From: Streptomyces sp. NBC_01235
Lineage (GTDB): Bacteria > Actinomycetota > Actinomycetes > Streptomycetales > Streptomycetaceae
Length of the DNA stretch: 64,000 nt
Direction of reading: 5' to 3'
NCBI RefSeq assembly: GCF_035989285.1
Contig: NZ_CP108513.1
Span: 3,658,001 to 3,722,000, forward strand
Position numbers and translations under genes: made by a program. The notes under the pieces were generated by a model. It made no database searches, was not told where the DNA came from, and was given only the letters and a program-made list of their open reading frames with translations. This document shows positions 10,058 to 24,064 of this stretch, one piece after another (within the stretch, counting starts at the first letter, position 1; each line of letters opens with the position of its first letter).

Positions 10058-11659
10058 ATGGTCTGTTTCCTGCGGGGACAGCAGGCGCGGCGGAAACGTC
10101 TGCGTGGGCGTGTCGCGGCCGTTCTCCTGGCGCTGCTGGCGCTCCAGCTCGGTTCGCTCGTGGCGCCGGCCTACGCCTGCGGCTGCGGAGCGCTGGTCCC
10201 GGGCGACGCGCGGCAGGTCGCGGTCGGCCGGGAGGTCTCCGCCGTGCGCTGGGACGGCGCGCAGGAGCAGATCGTCATGCGTCTGACGGTGAACGGGGAC
10301 GCCGAGCGGGCCGCGTGGATCATGCCGGTGCCGCACCGGGCGACCGTGCGGCTCGGCGACCCGAAGCTCTTCGACCAGCTGGACGGCGCCACGGCCCCCG
10401 TGCACCGCACCCGCCACCACTTCTGGCCGCAGGACGGCGACTGGCCGCTGACCACCGGCGACGGCACGGCGCCCCCGCCGCCGCCCGGGGCGGGGCCCGG
10501 GGGCGTCGGAGTGGTGGGGCGCGAGCGGCTCGGCCCGTTCGACGTGGCCCGGCTGACCGCCACCGACCCGGCCGACCTGGACAAGTGGCTGCGCAGCAAC
10601 GACTTCGTCCTCCCCTCCCGCCTCGAGACCGCCCTCCAGCCGTACGTCGACCGGCGCTGGGAGTACGTGGCGGTCCGGCTGACCCCGGAGAGCACCGGCA
10701 CCGCGCTGCGCGGCGAGCTCGAACCGCTGCACCTCACCTTCGCCGCCGACAGCGTCGTGTACCCGATGCGGTTGTCCCGGCTGGCGACCACACCGCAGTC
10801 GCTGGGCCTGTACGTCCTCGCCGCCCACCGCATGGAACCGGCCTCCTCGATCGGCGGCGAGCGGCCCCGGGTCACCTTCGCGGGGCGACTCGGCAAGACG
10901 ACGGGGCCGCTGGCCGAGCTGACGAAGGGCATGAAGGGCACACCGTTCCTGACAGCCGTCGCCCAGGAGTTCCCGCGGCCCTCGGACATCTCCGGGGACC
11001 ATGAGCTGCGCCGGGCCGCGACCGACACCACGTTCCGGCAGGTCATCTACGAGGACCGGTTGCTCGCGGTGGCCGGGATCCCGGTGTGGCTGCTGACGGT
11101 CGTCGGCGGACTGGCCGTCCTGAACACGGTCGCGGTCGTCCTGGGGGTGCGCTGGGGGCGGGCCCGGCGAGCGAGCCTGCCGGGGCCTCGACATGCGTCG
11201 GGGTATCAGTCGGCGTACCAGCCGGGGGCTACGGCCACGGCGGCGATGCCGACCGCGTTCCCCATGCCGCCCGCGCCTGCCGGGCCTCCCGCGTCTGCCA
11301 GGCCTCCCGCGTCTCCCATACCCCCGAAGCCGCCGAAGCCCCCGAAGCCGCCGGTCGTACGCTCCACGCCCCCTCGGCCTCCAGTGCCTCCCACGTCAGC
11401 CGTGTCACCCACGTCACCCGTGCCTCCCGTGCCGGCCGCGCCGCCCCGGACACCCCCCGCGCCCTCCGTACGTCTCGCGCGCCCCGCTCCCGCCACTCCC
11501 TCCGCGCCCCACCAGCCCCCTCCCGCCACTCCCTCCGCACCCCACCAGCCCCCTCCCGCTCCTCCCGCTCCTCCTGCTCCTCCTGCTCCTCCCGCGCCCC
11601 CGGCGCCCTGCGCATCCCCCGTCGCGCCCCGTCTCGCGCCGCGTGCGCCGAACGGCTGA
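10058..11659 (+). CDS. DUF2330 secreted/membrane protein with a long proline-rich cytoplasmic tail
   Basis: The protein has a signal peptide (RLRGRVAAVLLALLALQL ... APAYA, then CGCG), an extracellular DUF2330 domain (about residues 45-340) and one transmembrane helix (VWLLTVVGGLAVLNTVAVVL). The C-terminal tail of roughly 150 residues is built almost only of Pro, Ala and Ser, with KPPKPPKPP, repeated TPSAPHQPPPA and a PAPPAPPAP run. The tail is encoded by obvious DNA tandem repeats (11320-11630). I prefer the ATG at 10058, about 10 bases after GGAGG; the ATG at 10049 is too close. Function is unknown. Confidence 0.75.
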   Translation: MVCFLRGQQARRKRLRGRVAAVLLALLALQLGSLVAPAYACGCGALVPGDARQVAVGREVSAVRWDGAQEQIVMRLTVNGDAERAAWIMPVPHRATVRLGDPKLFDQLDGATAPVHRTRHHFWPQDGDWPLTTGDGTAPPPPPGAGPGGVGVVGRERLGPFDVARLTATDPADLDKWLRSNDFVLPSRLETALQPYVDRRWEYVAVRLTPESTGTALRGELEPLHLTFAADSVVYPMRLSRLATTPQSLGLYVLAAHRMEPASSIGGERPRVTFAGRLGKTTGPLAELTKGMKGTPFLTAVAQEFPRPSDISGDHELRRAATDTTFRQVIYEDRLLAVAGIPVWLLTVVGGLAVLNTVAVVLGVRWGRARRASLPGPRHASGYQSAYQPGATATAAMPTAFPMPPAPAGPPASARPPASPIPPKPPKPPKPPVVRSTPPRPPVPPTSAVSPTSPVPPVPAAPPRTPPAPSVRLARPAPATPSAPHQPPPATPSAPHQPPPAPPAPPAPPAPPAPPAPCASPVAPRLAPRAPNG

Positions 11660-11732
11660 ATTCCTCGGTCGGGGGACCGTGCGGCACGGCTGGAGGGGAA
11701 CCCGTGCGCGGCGGGTGCCGTTGACGTGTCTA

Positions 11733-11747
11733 GTTAGCATTCCTAAC
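11733..11747. promoter_or_regulatory. GTTAG-N5-CTAAC dyad in the O-methyltransferase promoter
   Basis: GTTAGCATTCCTAAC is an inverted repeat with 5-base arms, 49 bases before the methyltransferase start. It follows a TTGACG -35-like element at 11721-11726, so it would sit over the -10 region. A MarR- or TetR-type operator is a reasonable guess; no regulator gene is adjacent. Confidence 0.4.
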
Positions 11748-11796
11748 GAGACACGCCGCCCAAATGTCAGGCACAGGCACACGAGAGGCAGAGCGC

Positions 11797-12468
11797 ATGA
11801 GCGAGTCGCAGGTCTGGGACGCCGTCGACGCCTACTTCACCGACCAACTCGCCCCGGACGACGAGGTGACGGCGGCGGCGCTGCGCGACAGCGAGGCCGC
11901 CGAGTTGCCCCAGATCAACGTCACGGCGAACCAGGGCAAGCTGCTCCAACTGTTCGCCGAGATCCAGGGGGCCCGGGCGATCCTGGAGATCGGCACGCTC
12001 GCCGGGTACAGCACGATCTGGCTGGCCCGCGCCCTCCCCGCCGACGGCCGTCTGATCTCCCTGGAGTACGACCCCCGGCACGCGGAGGTCGCCACCCGCA
12101 ACATCGCCCGCGCGGGCCTCGACAAGGTGGTCGAGGTGCGGGTCGGGCCGGCCCTGGAGTCGCTGCCGCTGCTGGCCGACGAGAACCCGCCCCCGTTCGA
12201 CCTCGTCTTCATCGACGCAGACAAGGCCAACAACGCCCACTACCTGGAGTGGGCGCTGAAGCTCACCAGCGCGGGCAGTCTGATCGTCGTCGACAACGTC
12301 GTACGGGGCGGCCGGGTCGTCGACTCCGACAGCGACGCGGGGGACGTGCTCGGCACCCGCGCCGCGATCGAACTGATCGGCTCGCACCCGAGGCTGAGCG
12401 GTACGGCGATCCAGACGGTGGGGGCCAAGGGCTACGACGGTTTCGCGCTGGCGCGCGTCCTGGCGTAG
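11797..12468 (+). CDS. SAM-dependent O-methyltransferase (methyltransferase family 3)
   Basis: This 223-residue class I methyltransferase resembles catechol and caffeoyl-CoA O-methyltransferases. SAM-binding motif I is ILEIGTLAGYSTIWLA (about residues 63-78). FDLVFIDADKANNAHYLEWA carries the acidic metal-site residues and IVVDNVVRGGRV the second metal ligands. Length is normal. The ATG at 11797 has GAGAGG about 8 bases upstream. It probably methylates a small catechol-like compound; the substrate is unknown. Confidence 0.88.
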   Translation: MSESQVWDAVDAYFTDQLAPDDEVTAAALRDSEAAELPQINVTANQGKLLQLFAEIQGARAILEIGTLAGYSTIWLARALPADGRLISLEYDPRHAEVATRNIARAGLDKVVEVRVGPALESLPLLADENPPPFDLVFIDADKANNAHYLEWALKLTSAGSLIVVDNVVRGGRVVDSDSDAGDVLGTRAAIELIGSHPRLSGTAIQTVGAKGYDGFALARVLA

Positions 12469-12502
12469 CCCGGCGGGAAGCGTGACGCGTTCCCTGAGAC
12501 CG

Positions 12503-12889
12503 TCACGCCTCGTGGTAGAAGCCCACGTTGACGCTGCGCGGCCCGGTGCGGTCGAGGACGATGATCTCGCCGGAGCCCGCCAGCGGCACGGTCCCGCCGT
12601 ACGCGATCGACTGCGCGTACTCCCCGATCACCAGACGCACCTCGGAGGACGGCTCGTCCTGCGAGCCGCGCAGCCAGGACACCTGCCAGGTGCCCTCGGG
12701 TCCGCACAGGAACTCCAGGTGCACGCGGGAGACGAACAGCCAGTCGTCCGGGGTCGCCAGGCGGCACACGGACTTGTCCCGGCCCACCCGCAGCACGGCA
12801 CCCGGTTCGCTGGGCGAGTCGGCCATCAGCATGCCGGCCGTGGCGCCCTCTTCCGTTCCGGAGACGGTGGCCATGGTCAGTTCGAGCAC
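12503..12889 (-). CDS. FHA-domain-like small protein
   Basis: This 128-residue protein has the core of a forkhead-associated fold: VLRVGRDKSVCRL followed by WLFVSRVHLEFLCGPEGTWQVSWLRGSQ (the GR and SRxH signature at about residues 38-75). FHA domains bind phospho-threonine in partners of Ser/Thr kinases. The GTG at 12889 has GGGGAG 5 bases upstream; the ATG five codons later is an alternative. It stands alone and convergent to the O-methyltransferase, so its partner is unknown. Confidence 0.75.
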   Translation of the reverse strand: MLELTMATVSGTEEGATAGMLMADSPSEPGAVLRVGRDKSVCRLATPDDWLFVSRVHLEFLCGPEGTWQVSWLRGSQDEPSSEVRLVIGEYAQSIAYGGTVPLAGSGEIIVLDRTGPRSVNVGFYHEA

Positions 12890-13006
12890 GTGCGCTCCCC
12901 TTGAGGTGTCTTTGACATGCCTGTCGGCGTCCTGGGTCCTAAGTGTGCTTGTACAGCCGCCGCATGATAAATCGCCCGGGCCCACCGCGTCCGGCACAAT
13001 GGACGC

Positions 13007-13459
13007 ATGACCGAGCGAAAGCCACCGGGTGTCCCGTTCGAGTCCTGGGTCGACAAGCAGATCCGTGACGCGGAGCGGCGCGGCGAGTTCGCCCAACTAC
13101 CGGGCGCGGGGAAGCCGTTGCCGCCGGGTACGGACACCTCGTACGACGAACTCTGGTGGATCAAGCGCAAGATGGCCCGCGAGGGACTCTCCGTGCTGCC
13201 GCCGACACTCGCCCTGCGCAAGGAGGCGGAGGACGCGCTCGCGGCGGCGTATGCGGCGCCCTCGGAACGCATCGTCCGGAAGATCGTCACGGACGTCAAC
13301 GTCAAGCTCCGCGACATGATGTTCAAGCCGCCGCCCGGCCCCCCGCTGGGCATGAAGCCGTACGACGTCGAAGCGGTCGTACAGGAGTGGCGGGAGCGCC
13401 GGGCGACGGCCGGGGATTCGGTCGGGGAGGCCGGGGAGGCCGGGAAGTCAGAGGTGTAG
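13007..13459 (+). CDS. DUF1992 (DnaJ-C28-like) domain protein
   Basis: This 150-residue protein opens FESWVDKQIRDAERRGEFAQLPGAGKPL, the hallmark of the DUF1992 family, followed by DELWWIKRKMAREGLSVLPPTLALRKE. The family is conserved in bacteria and in the eukaryotic DNAJC28 protein, but its biochemical role is unknown. The tail is an acidic, Gly-rich low-complexity stretch. The last 12 bases overlap the convergent gene. Confidence 0.85.
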   Translation: MTERKPPGVPFESWVDKQIRDAERRGEFAQLPGAGKPLPPGTDTSYDELWWIKRKMAREGLSVLPPTLALRKEAEDALAAAYAAPSERIVRKIVTDVNVKLRDMMFKPPPGPPLGMKPYDVEAVVQEWRERRATAGDSVGEAGEAGKSEV

Positions 13460-14158
13460 CAGCCGCTCCGTCAGCTCGCGGTAGTCCCGCAGGGCCAGGC
13501 GGAGTTGCTCGGTGTCGACGGCCGTCGCGGCCGTCGCCGTCCGCTGCTTGCCACCGCCGCCCTCCGCGGACCGCTGCCAGGACCCGCGCAGGGTACGGCG
13601 GCGCCGGTCCACGGCGTCGGTGAGGTGGGCGGCGAGTTCCTCCAGCACCTGGTCGGCCTCCTCCACGGCGTCCCGGGGACCGTCGACGAACCCGACGACC
13701 GCGTGCCGCATCCGGGAGGCGATCCGGTCGCACTCGTCGTCCGGGAGCAGTGACGCACCCTGGCCACCGGGGGCAGGGGCGGTGGCCTTGGCGCCGGCGG
13801 GAGCGGGAGCGGGGGCCGTCGGAGCAGTCGGAGCAGCAGTGGCTCCGGAAGCGACGGAGGTCCCGGAACCAGCGGCCGTCGAGCGCCCGCCGGTCTCCGT
13901 CGGCGTCCGGCCCTTCTCGTCCTCGTCCGGCAGGAGGACCTCGCCGGACGGTACGGCCCCACCTGGCGCCACGGCCCCGCCCGGCGCCACGGTCCCGCCC
14001 GGCGCCACGGTCCCGCCCGGCGCCACGGCCCGCGTCCGGTCGTCCGTCTCCCGACGGTTCTCCGGGCTCGTGCCCGGGTCGGGTGCCACGTTCGGGGGCG
14101 AGTTCGGTGTCGTCTTCGGTGTCGTCTTCGACGACATGTTCGGTGTCGTGTCCGGCAT
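13448..14158 (-). CDS. Hypothetical low-complexity protein with a shared helical motif
   Basis: This 236-residue protein has a Thr/Pro/Gly/Ala-rich first half, including four near-perfect VAPGG[TA] repeats encoded by an 18-bp DNA repeat at 13953-14024. The helical second half contains VVGFVDGPRDAVEEADQVLEELA. That segment is clearly related to RFVDSPREAVTEADHLLAEVA in the upstream gene, so the two share a domain. The ATG at 14158 lies five bases after the upstream stop codon, so they form an operon. No function is known. Confidence 0.65.
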   Translation of the reverse strand: MPDTTPNMSSKTTPKTTPNSPPNVAPDPGTSPENRRETDDRTRAVAPGGTVAPGGTVAPGGAVAPGGAVPSGEVLLPDEDEKGRTPTETGGRSTAAGSGTSVASGATAAPTAPTAPAPAPAGAKATAPAPGGQGASLLPDDECDRIASRMRHAVVGFVDGPRDAVEEADQVLEELAAHLTDAVDRRRRTLRGSWQRSAEGGGGKQRTATAATAVDTEQLRLALRDYRELTERLLHL

Positions 14159-14163
14159 GGTGT

Positions 14164-14871
14164 TCAGCCCTCCTTCGCCTGGTGGCGGTGGAAGCCCCAC
14201 GGCAGGTGGTGCCCGGAGCGGGAACGGTCCTGGGACGCGGCCTGGTGGGCGCGGTGGCGGCCGGATTCGCGGTGGGCCGGGCCGACCAGGTCGTCGAAGA
14301 GGGCACGGGCCTCGACCATGGCGGCCCGCATGTCCTCCGTGCCGGTCGCACGACCGTCGTCGCTCACGCCACCCGGCGCGCCCGTCTGCCGCGAGCCCTC
14401 GCCGGTCGCTGGGACGCGTGCGACGCGGTGGACGCGTCGGTAGCCGTGGACATGGTTCGCGTGGTGGACGGAGAGCGCGGCGAGCTGCTCCTCGTACTGG
14501 CCGCCGTCCGGGAAGCCCCGGGCGCCCGCCACCTCCGCGAGCAGGTGGTCCGCCTCGGTGACCGCCTCCCGGGGCGAGTCGACGAACCGCTCCTGCGCAG
14601 CCGTCCAGCGGGCCGTGAACCGTTCGCGCTCGGCGGGCTCCAGCGGCCGCTCGCGCAGCCCGCCGTGCCGCTGTACGAGGGTGTCGAGCTCGCGCTCGGC
14701 GGCCTTGACGTCCCCGTCGTGCCGGGCGACGGCCCGGTCGTACTCGGGCCCGAAGCGGTGCTTGAGGCCGCGTCCGCCGTGCGAGCCGCGGGCCCGCACG
14801 GCGAGGACGGCCGCGACGGCGACGACGGCCGCCACGATCACGATCAGAGCGATGATCACTCCTGTGGACAT
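14164..14871 (-). CDS. Hypothetical membrane-anchored protein, operon partner
   Basis: This 235-residue protein has one N-terminal transmembrane helix (TGVIIALIVIVAAVVAVAAV) and a long charged helical remainder. That remainder contains AQERFVDSPREAVTEADHLLAEVAG, the motif shared with the downstream protein. GGAAGG precedes the ATG at 14871. Homologous segments in two adjacent co-transcribed genes suggest partners or a duplication. I do not recognise a named family. Confidence 0.65.
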   Translation of the reverse strand: MSTGVIIALIVIVAAVVAVAAVLAVRARGSHGGRGLKHRFGPEYDRAVARHDGDVKAAERELDTLVQRHGGLRERPLEPAERERFTARWTAAQERFVDSPREAVTEADHLLAEVAGARGFPDGGQYEEQLAALSVHHANHVHGYRRVHRVARVPATGEGSRQTGAPGGVSDDGRATGTEDMRAAMVEARALFDDLVGPAHRESGRHRAHQAASQDRSRSGHHLPWGFHRHQAKEG

Positions 14872-14978
14872 GCCTTGCCTTCCGGTGTGTCGGCCCCACG
14901 GGCCGGTTCCCGTGTCGGGTTGCCAGGACGGCGCCTCCCAAACGGCGCGCGCGGCGGCCCCGTTGCGACCGACGGCGG

Positions 14979-15354
14979 TCAGGAGGCGAAGCGGCGTGCT
15001 CCTGTCACCGACCACACCGTGGTGATGCGCCCGTGCACGACCTCGAACAGGTCGATGCCGCTCTTCTGACTCCCGTCGGGCGGGTCACGTACCAGCAGGG
15101 GGCGATCCGGCCCAGGGCCGGATCGACGAGCGGGGCGCCCCCGACGGCATACCGGAGTCCGGGGCTCTCGGCGCGGTGCCGGGCGATGAGGTCGACGATG
15201 CCCGCCGGGCCGCGGAGCGCGTCGGTGCCCGACGCCCGCTCGGGGCTGTTGCCGAAACGGATGCGGAAGTCGGGGGCGAGGAAGCCCTCGGGTCGCCGAA
15301 GTCGCCGCTCCACAGGGCTGTCCAGCGTTCGGCCATGTCGCTCGACGGATACAT
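14979..15354 (-). pseudogene. SnoaL-like / NTF2-fold protein broken by two frameshifts
   Basis: Three frames join into one NTF2/SnoaL-like protein: MYPSSDMAERWTALWSGDFG, then EGFLAPDFRIRFGN ... PLVDPALGRIAPCWYVTRP, then SQKSGIDLFEVVHGRITTVW with stop at 14979. Each junction is explained by one missing base within a run of G/C (near 15290 and near 15075). SnoaL-fold proteins are small cyclases, isomerases or ligand-binding proteins. Two single-base losses in G/C runs could be genuine decay or sequencing error. Confidence 0.6.
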
Positions 15355-15535
15355 CGCGGGCCCTGAGCCGGGGCGCGAGCATCCTCCCCCACGCTCGAAT
15401 ACCCTCGCGCGGGTGCACCCCCATGGCATCGGCGGCGACAGCGCATCGGGTGGGAGAAGACACAGGTGCTGGACTCGCCGGGGAGCACGCATATCCGGTT
15501 GCGCGCCCCGCACACCGTCTCCGCAGAATGAGCGG

Positions 15536-16026
15536 ATGACCTGGACCATCAGCCCCGAGCCCCACGACTCCCCCGTCGCCGCCGCGCTCTGGCGGGAGTA
15601 CTACACGGAGGTCAGCGACCGCTGGTACCTGCTGCACGAGGGGCGCCGGACCGACCCGGACGAACTGGAGCGGGAGATCGCCGCCAACAGCTGGGCCGAA
15701 CTCACCCCGCCCGGCGGGCAGTTGGTGGTCGCTCGGTACGACGGTGAGCCGGGCGGCTGCGCGGGCGTGCGGCTGCTGGACGCGACGACCGCCGAGCTGA
15801 AGCGGGTGTTCGTGCGGGAGGGGCTGCGCGGGAAGGGCGGCGCGCCGCTCCTCGTCCGGGCCGCCGAGGACGCCGCCCGCGCGCTCGGCGCCACGCGGAT
15901 GATCCTGGACACCCGCGGCGATCTGGTCGAGGCCCGCGCCCTGTACGCCCGGCTGGGCTACGCGGAGACCGAGCCGTACAACGACGACCCGTACGCCGAG
16001 CACTGGTTCGCCAAGCCGCTCGGCCG

Positions 16027-16039
<13 letters not shown>
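15536..16039 (+). CDS. GNAT family N-acetyltransferase
   Basis: This 167-residue acetyltransferase has the acetyl-CoA-binding segment ELKRVFVREGLRGKGGAPLLVRAAEDAA (R/Q-x-x-G-x-G/A region). It ends with the YARLGYAETEPYNDDPYAEHWFAKPL pattern of small-molecule or amino-acid N-acetyltransferases. The ATG at 15536 is the first methionine that fits the family. Its final codons are the first unit of a 17-bp tandem repeat. Substrate unknown. Confidence 0.85.
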
Positions 16040-20249
<4,210 letters not shown>

Positions 20250-20330
20250 CAGCAGCTCCAGGTAAGGCTCCAGGTACGGAGAAACAAGGCGGCCCCGCCC
20301 GCCGGTCAGGGAAAACGGGCGGGAGCCACT

Positions 20331-20354
20331 TTGTTTTCTCACGGTACAAAACAA
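20331..20354. promoter_or_regulatory. AT-rich inverted repeat TTGTTTT-N10-AAAACAA upstream of the HAD gene
   Basis: Perfect 7-base arms lie 82-105 bases upstream of the HAD start, in otherwise very GC-rich DNA. The composition and symmetry suggest a transcription-factor site overlapping the promoter. The regulator is unknown. Confidence 0.4.
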
Positions 20355-20435
20355 TCGCCGCCCACCGCCACTCCTGACGGAAAGCTGCGGACAGCGTTCA
20401 CCGGGCGTTCAGCTCGGCCGGACCGGCTCCCCGGC

Positions 20436-21017
20436 TCAGCCGGCGACCGCCTCCCACAGGCTCCACACCCCCAGCGCCAGCATCAGCAGCGCCGCGATCC
20501 GCGTGACCAGCTTCAGCGGCACCCGCTTCATCAGCGCCTTTCCACCGACGATGCCGAGTCCGGCCACCGCCCAGAGCGCCAGCACCGCGCCGAGGCCGAC
20601 GGAGAGCGGGTCGTCGTAGCGGGCGGCGAGGTTCGCCGTCATGATCTGGGTGAGATCGCCGAACTCGGCGACGAGGATCAGCATGAAGCCCGCGCCGGCG
20701 ACCTTCCAGAAGGACTGGTTCTGCGGCTGCCGGATCTCCTCGTCGCCGTCGTCCTTCTTCAGCAGCAGCATGGCCGCGCCGCCCAGGAACAGCACGCCCG
20801 TCAGCGCGTGCACGAGCTGCTGCGGGAGCAGGGTCAGCACGCTGCCCGCCGCGACGGCCAGCGTGACATGCAGCGCGAAGGCGGCGGCGACACCGGCGAA
20901 GACGTACGAGGCGCGGTAGCGGGTACCGAGGACGAGGCCGGCGAGGGCGGTCTTGTCGGGCAGCTCGGCCAGGAAGACGACGCCGAAGACGAGTGCCGTC
21001 ACGGTGATGCTGATCAA
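20436..21017 (-). CDS. GDT1/TMEM165 (UPF0016) family transporter, probable Mn2+ exporter
   Basis: This 193-residue membrane protein has about six helices and the two hallmark repeats of the family: FLAELPDKTAL (residues 15-25) and LVAEFGDLTQI (about 114-124), acidic ion-binding E-x-x-D-K/L-T/Q-T-like motifs. Members exchange Mn2+ or Ca2+ for H+. The TTG at 21017 has GAGG four bases upstream. An apparent yybP-ykoY manganese riboswitch lies in its leader, which strongly supports Mn2+ export. Between the riboswitch and the start is a perfect 22-base palindrome that could be the expression platform. Confidence 0.88.
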   Translation of the reverse strand: MISITVTALVFGVVFLAELPDKTALAGLVLGTRYRASYVFAGVAAAFALHVTLAVAAGSVLTLLPQQLVHALTGVLFLGGAAMLLLKKDDGDEEIRQPQNQSFWKVAGAGFMLILVAEFGDLTQIMTANLAARYDDPLSVGLGAVLALWAVAGLGIVGGKALMKRVPLKLVTRIAALLMLALGVWSLWEAVAG

Positions 21018-21099
21018 GGTTCCTCAATCGGTCGGGGGCCGCCCCACCGAGAGTCCTGACTCCTCAGGAAAGAGACACCTCGGCACGGCAGCACACGTC

Positions 21100-21121
21100 A
21101 TCCGTGCCGTACGGCACGGAT
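21100..21121 (-). terminator. Perfect 22-base palindrome after the riboswitch (candidate expression platform)
   Basis: ATCCGTGCCGT and its exact complement ACGGCACGGAT meet with no loop bases, and flanking CAC/GTG-type bases can extend the stem. It lies about 15 bases after the riboswitch core in the transporter leader. It may be an attenuator stem, although no U tract follows. Confidence 0.45.
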
Positions 21122-21132
21122 GTGCACTGCTT

Positions 21133-21242
21133 GCCGAAGGTCTCGCTGGCCGACCCCTCACGACGGGTCCGCCTCCGGGCGCCGGCTCAGACGAGCTGAG
21201 CAGTATGTCGACGGTCCGGCGAAGAGCTACTCCCCTTCTGCG
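21133..21242 (-). ncRNA. yybP-ykoY manganese riboswitch
   Basis: Read on the minus strand, the leader begins GCAGAAGGGGAGTAGC and closes GCGAGACCTTCGGC. The conserved GGGGAGTAGC loop and the closing GAGACCTT strand are the diagnostic parts of the Mn2+-sensing yybP-ykoY class. GAAGG at the 5' end pairs with CCTTC at 21136-21140 to form P1. A TACACT -10 element (21249-21254) places the transcript start at the element's 5' edge. The downstream gene is a GDT1-type transporter, a classical target. The fold was judged by eye. Confidence 0.8.
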
Positions 21243-21394
21243 TTCCCCAGTGTACGAGATCGTTCTGCCATAAACCTTGTCGTGTCATGCTCACGTCACT
21301 AACTTCTAACCGGACGCACACCTCCCCGCAATGCGACCCGGCGAGCATTCCAACGCTCGCGCTCCAACACCCCCGCCTCCCCAAGGGAGTTCGC

Positions 21395-22039
21395 ATGTCG
21401 AAGTTCTACGCGCGTGGACGGCTGAGCATACTCGCCGCCCTCACCGGTCTCATAGCCTCGGTCGGGCTGTTCAACTCCCCGACCGCCTCCGCCGCCCTCC
21501 CCACCCCGGTCAGCGCCGCCACCGCCCGCACCTACCTCGCCTCGCTCACCGTGAAGACCGAGAACCGCACCGGCTACGACCGCGACCTGTTCCCCACCTG
21601 GATCACCATCAGCGGCACGTGCAACACGCGTGAGTACATCCTCAAGCGGGACGGTACGAACGTCGTGACCAACTCCGCCTGCACCGCCACCAGCGGCAGC
21701 TGGTACTCCCCGTACGACGGGGCCACCTGGACCGCCGCATCCGACCTCGACATCGACCACCTGGTCCCGCTCGCCGAGGCCTGGGACTCCGGGGCCGGCG
21801 CCTGGACCACCGCCCAGCGCCAGGCCTTCGCCAACGACGTGACCCGCCCGCAGCTCATCGCCGTCACGGACAACGTGAACCAGTCGAAGAGCGACCAGGA
21901 CCCGGCCGAGTGGATGCCGTCGGTCACCTCGTACCGCTGCACCTACGTCCGCGCCTGGGTCCAGGTGAAGTACTACTACGACCTCTCGGTGGACTCCGCC
22001 GAGAAGAGCGCGCTGACGAGCTACCTCGCCAACTGCTGA
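21395..22039 (+). CDS. Secreted HNH-type nuclease (DUF1524/GmrSD C-terminal-like)
   Basis: This 214-residue protein has a clear signal peptide (RGRLSILAALTGLIASVGLF ... ASA). The catalytic core DIDHLVPLAEAWDSGA (the DH pair near residue 128) is followed by FANDVTRPQLIAVTDNVNQSK, the Asn-containing HNH/DUF1524 signature. It is probably an extracellular DNase for nutrient scavenging or DNA turnover. Four cysteines may form disulfides. The ATG at 21395 follows AAGGGAG. A hairpin lies 42 bases after the stop. Confidence 0.87.
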   Translation: MSKFYARGRLSILAALTGLIASVGLFNSPTASAALPTPVSAATARTYLASLTVKTENRTGYDRDLFPTWITISGTCNTREYILKRDGTNVVTNSACTATSGSWYSPYDGATWTAASDLDIDHLVPLAEAWDSGAGAWTTAQRQAFANDVTRPQLIAVTDNVNQSKSDQDPAEWMPSVTSYRCTYVRAWVQVKYYYDLSVDSAEKSALTSYLANC

Positions 22040-22080
22040 ACCCGCTGATCGATCCGTGACCGCCGGACCCTCCCCGCGGA

Positions 22081-22115
22081 CCTCCGTCGTTCCGTACCGT
22101 ACGGGGCGACGGAGG
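22081..22115 (+). terminator. Hairpin downstream of the nuclease gene
   Basis: CCTCCGTCG (22081-22089) pairs with CGACGGAGG (22107-22115), and CCGT/ACGG inside the loop can extend it. There is no T tract, as is common for high-GC actinobacterial terminators. Confidence 0.5.
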
Positions 22116-22165
22116 AGGGCGAGCCGAAGGGGCGCGCCCGACCAGGGAAAGGGGCGGGCGATCAC

Positions 22166-23896
<1,731 letters not shown>

Positions 23897-23942
23897 TGCG
23901 GGACAACCGGGGTGTGTGGGGCCCACGTTGGCTTCCGTGACG

Positions 23943-23979
23943 GTGGGGGTCCCCCCGTGCTCGAAGAGTTCGGGGGAGG
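23943..23979. repeat. 36-nt dispersed palindromic element
   Basis: GTGGGGGTCCCCCC, then a short hairpin around gctcgaagagttc, then GGGGGAGG. Related elements occur near 19544, 51001, 51570 and 63732 in this window. Here it supplies a GGAGG just before possible starts of the FAD gene. Confidence 0.7.
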
Positions 23980-24064
23980 CATGATGAGGCGGACCGTCCG
24001 CTTCCCTCGAGCCCCGGCGGACGGCCTGCTCCATCGCGCCCCCACACGCCCGGGAGTCACCCCC

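Noticed and set aside
12432..12767. Antisense frame over the O-methyltransferase end and FHA gene
   Set aside because: It has no ribosome site, an Arg/Gly-rich composition and overlaps a frame with a recognisable FHA core.
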